Source: Betaproteobacteria bacterium | GTDB taxonomy: Bacteria > Pseudomonadota > Gammaproteobacteria > Burkholderiales > SG8-39 | Length of the DNA stretch: 10,206 bases | Reading direction: 5' to 3' | Assembly (NCBI GenBank): GCA_005882235.1 | Contig: VBCT01000095.1 | Span: 1 to 10,206 of the forward strand | Shown here: in pieces, positions 5,987 to 10,206 of the stretch | How positions within the stretch are numbered: position 1 is the first letter of the stretch | Layout: each line of letters begins with the position of its first letter | Translations under genes and position numbers: made by a program | Notes under the pieces: generated by a model | The model's input: only the letters and a program-made list of their open reading frames with translations | Databases searched by the model: none | Told to the model about the DNA's origin: nothing

Positions 5987-6020
5987 CCGTAATGCAACTG
6001 CAATACCGCCTGCGTAGTAT
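5987..6020 (+). promoter_or_regulatory. Candidate Pho box and -10 element for the pst operon
   Basis: CCGTAAT-GCAA-CTGCAAT (5987-6004) has the PhoB layout of two direct seven-base repeats separated by four bases. Each repeat matches CTGTCAT at five of seven positions. Ten bases downstream is TAGTAT (6015-6020), four of six against the -10 consensus, which is the spacing of PhoB-dependent promoters where the Pho box replaces the -35. Transcription would begin near 6027, giving a leader of about 40 bases. Location upstream of pstS supports the call; the match quality alone is modest. Confidence 0.45.
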
Positions 6021-6053
6021 GCACAGCCGTGCTCCAGTCTTCGCATGCCAATC

Positions 6054-6059
6054 GGAGGG
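6054..6059 (+). promoter_or_regulatory. pstS ribosome binding site
   Basis: GGAGGG lies eight bases before the ATG at 6068. This strong site fixes the pstS start and fits the high expression expected for a periplasmic binding protein. Confidence 0.8.
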
Positions 6060-6067
6060 TTGCCTAA

Positions 6068-7120
6068 ATGTACTTCTCTGCATTTCTCGAACGCTTCGCG
6101 CTGCTGCTGATCGCTTTGGGTGTAGCGAGTCACTCCGCGCTCGCCGTCGACATCACGGGCGCGGGCGCCACATTTCCGTATCCCATTTACGCCAAGTGGG
6201 CGGACGCCTACAAGCAGAAGACCGGAATCGGACTGAATTACCAGTCGATCGGCTCGGGCGGCGGAATCAAGCAGATCGTCTCCAAGACAGTCGACTTCGG
6301 AGCTTCGGACGCGCCGCTCAAGCTCGAACAGCTCGAGAAAGACGGTCTCGTTCAGTTCCCGATGGTGATGGGTGGCGTCGTGCCCGTGGTGAATGTCGAT
6401 GGCGTCGCCCCAGGCCAGATAAGGCTGACCGCCAAGCTGCTCGCCGACATCTACCTCGGAAAAATCAGCAAGTGGAACGATCGGCAGATCGCGAGCGCGA
6501 ACGAGCGCTTGAAGCTGCCCGACCAGGCGATCACCGTAGTCCATCGCTCGGATGGCTCCGGCACCACTTTCATTTTTACCAACTATCTGGCCAAGGTCAG
6601 CGCGGAATGGAAGGACAAGGTCGGCAATGGCCCTTCGGTGTCATGGCCGGCCCCGAGCAGCTCGGGTGGAAAGGGCAACGAAGGCGTCGCCTCTTTCGTG
6701 CAGCGGATCAAGGGGGCGGTTGGATACGTCGAATACGCCTACGCCAAGCAGAACAAGATGACCTACTCCTTGCTCCAGAACAGGGACGGGAATTTCGTGT
6801 CGCCCAACGACAAGACCTTCCAGGCCGCGGCCGCCAGTGCCGATTGGAGGAATGCCCCGGGCTTCTACGAGATCCTCACCGACGAGCCGGGCAAAAACAG
6901 CTGGCCCATCACCGGCGCGACTTTCATCCTGATGCACAAGACGCAGGCCGACCCGGCAAAGGCCAAAGAGGTCCTCAAGTTCTTCGAGTGGGCGTACAAG
7001 GACGGCGACGCGATGGCTCTCGAGCTCGACTACATTCCCATGCCCGACGACGTGGTGGCGCTGGTCCAATCGGCGTGGAAGAGCCAGATCAAAGACTCGA
7101 GCGGCAAGAGCATCTGGTAG
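6068..7120 (+). CDS. pstS: Periplasmic phosphate-binding protein PstS
   Basis: A 350-residue substrate-binding protein that captures inorganic phosphate in the periplasm and delivers it to the PstCAB importer. Residues 1-26 form a Sec signal peptide with a Leu/Ala-rich core and a cleavage motif SALA before VDITGAG. The phosphate site residues known from E. coli PstS have counterparts: Thr35-Phe36 in GAGATFPYP, Ser63 in GSGGGI, Asp81 in GASDAP, and Arg160, Ser164, Gly165 and Thr166 in HRSDGSGTT. Further family landmarks are QFPMVMGGVVPVVN (96-109), IYLGKISKWND (128-138), GNEGV (203-207), GAVGYVEYAYAKQNK (216-230) and ITGATFILM (281-289). Length is normal. There is no lipobox cysteine, so the mature protein should be soluble. 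It is the first gene of pstSCAB-phoU, behind a candidate Pho box, so induction at low phosphate is expected. Confidence 0.97.
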   Translation: MYFSAFLERFALLLIALGVASHSALAVDITGAGATFPYPIYAKWADAYKQKTGIGLNYQSIGSGGGIKQIVSKTVDFGASDAPLKLEQLEKDGLVQFPMVMGGVVPVVNVDGVAPGQIRLTAKLLADIYLGKISKWNDRQIASANERLKLPDQAITVVHRSDGSGTTFIFTNYLAKVSAEWKDKVGNGPSVSWPAPSSSGGKGNEGVASFVQRIKGAVGYVEYAYAKQNKMTYSLLQNRDGNFVSPNDKTFQAAAASADWRNAPGFYEILTDEPGKNSWPITGATFILMHKTQADPAKAKEVLKFFEWAYKDGDAMALELDYIPMPDDVVALVQSAWKSQIKDSSGKSIW

Positions 7121-7153
7121 TGTGCAAGGCGCTGCGCGTGCGGAGCGGCTAGA

Positions 7154-8173
7154 ATGAGCGGCGTGGCGGATACGATGGACGGACTGTCACGAACCGATCC
7201 CGGTATCTCACCGGTGTCCAAAAGCATTCCGGACGCGAATCTCAGGAATCAGCACCGGCTCGACCTTCTGTTCCGGCTCGCAACCCGGCTCTTCGCGTTT
7301 CTCGTTCTGCTCCTGCTCGCGGGGATAATCGTCTCGCTCCTGGCCGGCAGCCTCCCCGCGCTGCGTGCATTTGGACCGGGGTTCTTGACGAGCCCACAGT
7401 GGAATCCGGTCACCGAGCAGTTCGGCGCACTCGTGCCCATCGTAGGCACTCTGGTCACATCCTTCATCGCGCTTCTGATCGGCATTCCGGTCAGCTTCGG
7501 GATCGCGCTGTTCCTCACCGAGCTCTCCCCGATCTGGCTGCGGCGCCCGTTGGGGACGGCAATCGAGCTTCTCGCCGCCATCCCGAGCATCATTTACGGC
7601 ATGTGGGGGCTGTTCGTCTTTGCGCCCGCCTTTTCCCAGCTCCAGCCCTGGCTCACGGCCACTCTCGGCGCAATTCCGCTCGCTGGAATGCTCTTTCAAG
7701 GACCTCCGATGGGAATCGGAGTCCTCACCGCGGGGATCATCCTAGCGATCATGGTGATCCCCTACATCGCCGCCGTGATGCGCGACGTGTTCGAGGTCGT
7801 TCCGTCGGTGCTCAAGGAATCGGCTTACGCCCTCGGCTCGACGACCTGGGAAGTCGTGTGGAACGTGGTGCTTCCCTACACGAAAGTCGGCGTAGTGGGC
7901 GGGGTCATGCTGGGCCTCGGCCGGGCCTTGGGCGAGACCATGGCCGTCACCTTCGTCATCGGCAACGCGCACAAGCTGAATCCTTCGCTGATGATGCCCG
8001 GAAACAGCATCGCCTCGGCGCTCGCCAATGAATTCACCGAGGCGGTAGGCGACCTCTACGGCTCGGCGCTGATCGAGCTGGGCCTGATCCTGTTCCTCAT
8101 CACTTTCGTGGTCCTTGCCCTGTCCAAGATGCTGCTGCTGCGGCTCGGCAGGATGGAAGGCCAGAAGACATGA
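7154..8173 (+). CDS. pstC: Phosphate ABC transporter permease PstC
   Basis: A 339-residue inner-membrane permease, one half of the PstC-PstA phosphate channel. Six hydrophobic segments are visible at about residues 47-65, 93-121, 138-158, 188-208, 246-268 and 302-328. The cytoplasmic EAA loop that docks on the PstB ATPase is at 221-241 (KESAYALGSTTWEVVWNVVLP), followed by GLGRALGETMAV (254-264). A hydrophilic N-terminal stretch of about 45 residues precedes the first membrane helix. The start is ATG with GGAG eight bases upstream (7142-7145), 33 bases after the pstS stop; no terminator or attenuator hairpin is evident in that gap. The stop overlaps the pstA start as ATGA, implying translational coupling. 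PstC rather than PstA is assigned from gene order, the N-terminal extension, and the GRALGETMAV segment. Confidence 0.95.
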   Translation: MSGVADTMDGLSRTDPGISPVSKSIPDANLRNQHRLDLLFRLATRLFAFLVLLLLAGIIVSLLAGSLPALRAFGPGFLTSPQWNPVTEQFGALVPIVGTLVTSFIALLIGIPVSFGIALFLTELSPIWLRRPLGTAIELLAAIPSIIYGMWGLFVFAPAFSQLQPWLTATLGAIPLAGMLFQGPPMGIGVLTAGIILAIMVIPYIAAVMRDVFEVVPSVLKESAYALGSTTWEVVWNVVLPYTKVGVVGGVMLGLGRALGETMAVTFVIGNAHKLNPSLMMPGNSIASALANEFTEAVGDLYGSALIELGLILFLITFVVLALSKMLLLRLGRMEGQKT

Positions 8174-9033
8174 ATGCTTCGGCGGCGTTCATGAGCCTCT
8201 ACTCCCGCCGGTTGTGGATCAATCGCTTGAATCTCGCGGTGTCGCGCCTCACGATGCTGCTCGGGCTGTTCTGGCTCGGGTGGCTCCTGTTGACCTTGTT
8301 CGAAGCCGGCTTCAAGGCTCTCGGCCCGGCGCTTTTCTTTACGATGACTCCCCCGCCGGGGGCGAGCGGTGGCCTCTCGAACGCGATCGCCGGAAGCTTG
8401 ATCATGGCCGCGATGGGAACTCTGATCGGCACGCCCATCGGCATGATGGCCGGCATCTATCTCGCCGAATTCGGCAGCCGCGGCTGGCTCGCCCCGGTGA
8501 CGCGCTTCATCAACGATATCCTGCTCTCTGCCCCCTCGATCGTGGTCGGGCTCTTCGTCTATGAAGTCTATGTCATCCACACCCGGCATTTTTCGGCCTG
8601 GGCCGGGACGATGGCGCTCGCGCTGATCGTTATCCCCGTTGTGATCCGCACCACCGAAAACATGCTGCGCCTGGTCCCGGACAGCCTGCGCGAGGCGGCG
8701 GCTGCGCTCGGCGCGCCGCAATGGAAGGTGATCACTCTTGTGACCGTGCGCGCCGCGAAGGCGGGGATCATCACCGGTATCCTGCTCGCGGTTGCACGCA
8801 TCGGCGGCGAGACCGCGCCGCTGCTGTTCACCGCGCTCAACAACCAGTTCTGGTCGCTCGACCTGAACCAGCCGATGGCGAACCTGCCGGTCGTCATCTT
8901 CCAGTTTGCCATGAGTCCTTACGAGAACTGGCAACACCTCGCATGGGCCGGCGCCCTGATCATCACTCTGGGCGTGCTTGTGCTCAACATCCTCGCGCGC
9001 GTATTCTTCCGCAACAAGACTCCGACGTACTGA
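8170..9033 (+). CDS. pstA: Phosphate ABC transporter permease PstA
   Basis: A 287-residue inner-membrane permease that pairs with PstC. Hydrophobic segments lie near residues 26-45, 74-98, 119-136, 143-160, 199-220 and 258-280. The EAA loop at 173-202 (LREAAAALGAPQWKVITLV and onward) contacts PstB, and ARIGGETAPLLFTAL (209-223) is the characteristic PstA segment after it. LSAPSIVVGLFVY (119-131) is also typical of the family. The ATG overlaps the pstC stop by four bases (ATGA), so ribosomes likely pass directly from pstC. A second Met at residue 8 is an alternative start but would lose the overlap. Length is normal for the short PstA form without a large periplasmic insertion. Confidence 0.96.
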   Translation: MNASAAFMSLYSRRLWINRLNLAVSRLTMLLGLFWLGWLLLTLFEAGFKALGPALFFTMTPPPGASGGLSNAIAGSLIMAAMGTLIGTPIGMMAGIYLAEFGSRGWLAPVTRFINDILLSAPSIVVGLFVYEVYVIHTRHFSAWAGTMALALIVIPVVIRTTENMLRLVPDSLREAAAALGAPQWKVITLVTVRAAKAGIITGILLAVARIGGETAPLLFTALNNQFWSLDLNQPMANLPVVIFQFAMSPYENWQHLAWAGALIITLGVLVLNILARVFFRNKTPTY

Positions 9034-9034
9034 C

Positions 9035-9826
9035 ATGAACGCAGCGGTCCTGCAACCCGTGCATGAAACCTTGACGCAGAAGATTCAGGTGACAAACCTG
9101 AACTTCTACTACGGAGCGTTTCACGCCCTGAAGGATATCAATCTCCAGATTCCGGAGAGGAGAGTGACCGCGTTCATCGGTCCCTCGGGCTGCGGCAAGT
9201 CCACCCTGCTCCGCACCTTCAACCGCATGTACGCGCTCTATCCCAATCAGGAGGCGAGAGGCGAGATCCTCATCGACGGGGACGACATCCTTTCGCCCCG
9301 CCAGGATCTGAACAGGCTGCGCGCCAAGGTCGGCATGGTGTTCCAGAAGCCGACGCCTTTCCCAATGTCCATTCACGACAACATCGCGTTCGGCGTGCGT
9401 TTGTACGAAAGCCTTTCAGTGCGCGAGATGGAGGAGCGCGTCGAATGGGCTTTGCGAAAGGCGGCGCTCTGGGAGGAAGTAAAGGACAAGTTGAGGCAGA
9501 GCGGCACCAGCCTCTCGGGCGGCCAGCAGCAGCGGCTGTGCATTGCGCGCGGAATCGCCGTCAAGCCCGAGGTGTTGCTGCTCGACGAGCCGGCCTCCGC
9601 TCTCGACCCCATATCCACGGGCCGCATCGAGGAGCTCGTGCACGAGTTGAAGAACGACTATACGATCGTGATTGTCACCCACAACATGCAGCAGGCTGCG
9701 CGCGTCTCGGACTACACGGCGTACATGTATCTCGGAGAAATGGTGGAATTCGGCGTGACCGACGAGGTTTTCATCAAGCCGAAGAAGAAAGAGACGGAAG
9801 ACTACATCACCGGCCGGTTCGGCTGA
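9035..9826 (+). CDS. pstB: Phosphate ABC transporter ATPase PstB
   Basis: A 263-residue cytoplasmic ATPase that powers phosphate import through PstCA. All nucleotide-binding motifs are intact: Walker A GPSGCGKST (49-57), Q-loop Gln104 (MVFQKPTPFPMS), ABC signature LSGGQ (160-164), Walker B VLLLDEP (180-186), D-loop SALD (188-191) and H-loop His216 (VTHNMQQ). The FQKPTPFPMSI and DEPASALDP segments are typical of PstB as opposed to other ABC ATPases. The frame is open farther upstream inside pstA, but ATG at 9035 is preferred: it lies one base after the pstA stop, and the N-terminus then matches PstB length. No Shine-Dalgarno site precedes it, so translation probably depends on coupling with pstA. 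PhoU follows 14 bases after the stop. Confidence 0.97.
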   Translation: MNAAVLQPVHETLTQKIQVTNLNFYYGAFHALKDINLQIPERRVTAFIGPSGCGKSTLLRTFNRMYALYPNQEARGEILIDGDDILSPRQDLNRLRAKVGMVFQKPTPFPMSIHDNIAFGVRLYESLSVREMEERVEWALRKAALWEEVKDKLRQSGTSLSGGQQQRLCIARGIAVKPEVLLLDEPASALDPISTGRIEELVHELKNDYTIVIVTHNMQQAARVSDYTAYMYLGEMVEFGVTDEVFIKPKKKETEDYITGRFG

Positions 9827-9840
9827 ACAGGAGCGGCGCA

Positions 9841-10206
9841 ATGGGCAGCGAACACCTTTCCAAGCAATACGACAACGACCTCGAGACCTTGCGCTCGGGG
9901 GTCCTGCAGATGGGCGGCCTGGTCGAGTCCCAGATACGCGGGGCCATCGACGCGTTCGCGCACGGCAATCAGGACCTGATCGACCAGGTGATCGCAAACG
10001 AAGCTCGCGTAAACGAGTGCGAGGTCCGGATCGACGACGATTGCAGCCACATCATCGTCAAGAGGCAGCCTGCGGCGGGCGATTTGCGCCTCATCATGGC
10101 GATCAGCAAGACGGTCACGGACCTGGAACGCATCGGCGACGAGGCGGAGAAGATCGCACGCATGTCCCGGCAGATCCACGAGCGCGGGCACGCGGACCTG
10201 CATCGC
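9841..10206 (+). CDS. phoU: Phosphate signalling regulator PhoU (3' partial)
   Basis: The first 122 residues of PhoU; the gene runs off the right edge (full-length proteins are usually about 230-240 residues). ATG at 9841 has AGGAG seven bases upstream (9829-9833). The sequence opens with SKQYDNDLETLRSGVLQMGGLVESQ (residues 7-31, shown only as landmarks SKQYDNDLE and VLQMGG). It then carries the family core RQPAAGDLRLIMAISK (75-90) and the acidic metal-binding helix DLERIGDEAEKIA (94-106). The protein should form antiparallel three-helix bundles. PhoU links Pst transport to PhoR-PhoB signalling, keeping the Pho regulon off when phosphate is ample. Its place at the end of pstSCAB is the usual one; phoB and phoR, if linked, lie outside the window. 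Confidence 0.95.
   Translation, partial: MGSEHLSKQYDNDLETLRSGVLQMGGLVESQIRGAIDAFAHGNQDLIDQVIANEARVNECEVRIDDDCSHIIVKRQPAAGDLRLIMAISKTVTDLERIGDEAEKIARMSRQIHERGHADLHR

Noticed and set aside
5014..6067. tRNA, rRNA, riboswitch, CRISPR or insertion-sequence content in the 1-kb gap
   Set aside because: I looked for cloverleaf ends, regularly spaced repeats and transposase motifs or terminal repeats and saw none; the only repeats are the local hairpins listed.
5992..7152. Plus-strand 386-codon frame overlapping pstS
   Set aside because: It is out of frame with PstS, whose signal peptide, ligand residues and ribosome site are clear; the alternate translation is Arg/Gly-rich and featureless.
8056..9036. 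Minus-strand 326-codon open frame opposite pstC and pstA
   Set aside because: It is antisense to two well-supported permease genes, with a low-complexity charged translation and no family resemblance.

Overview
The window is GC-rich chromosomal DNA from a Gram-negative bacterium, most likely a betaproteobacterium or a near relative in the Pseudomonadota. The reasons are a classical pstSCAB-phoU operon with a Sec-exported PstS, an E. coli-like AidB, a C-di-GMP GGDEF-EAL protein, and decayed sixA remnants beside a phosphate operon. The lineage is inferred from remembered protein resemblance, not from a search.

Layout: (1) 2-1971, plus strand: the 3' part of a GGDEF-EAL protein followed 11 bases later by a heme-oxygenase-fold (TenA/PqqC/CADD-like) protein with a putative di-metal ligand set. 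(2) 2075-4337, minus strand: an exported methionine sulfoxide reductase A followed by an AidB-type acyl-CoA dehydrogenase, probably one transcript, convergent with block 1. (3) 4468-5013, plus strand: a second, cytosolic MsrA, divergent from the first across 130 bases. (4) 5014-6067: about 1 kb with no intact conventional gene. It holds three GC-rich hairpins, a tiny lysine-rich minus-strand ORF with an excellent Shine-Dalgarno site, an AT-richer patch with a possible minus-strand promoter, a frameshifted sixA (phosphohistidine phosphatase) pseudogene, and a candidate Pho box with a -10 element in front of pstS. (5) 6068-10206, plus strand: pstS, pstC, pstA, pstB and the start of phoU, running off the right edge.

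How the genes work together: block 5 is the high-affinity phosphate importer with its PhoU regulator, presumably induced by PhoB at low phosphate. Blocks 2 and 3 form an oxidation and alkylation defence island, with MsrA repair on both sides of the inner membrane plus AidB. Block 1 pairs second-messenger turnover with an oxygenase-like enzyme of unknown substrate; co-transcription is likely from spacing, but a functional link is unproven.

The least ordinary parts are in block 4 (sixA decay, the lysine-rich micro-ORF, the hairpin cluster) and the CADD-like protein in block 1. I saw no transposase, CRISPR array, tRNA or rRNA, and nothing that amounts to a clearly new multi-gene system.
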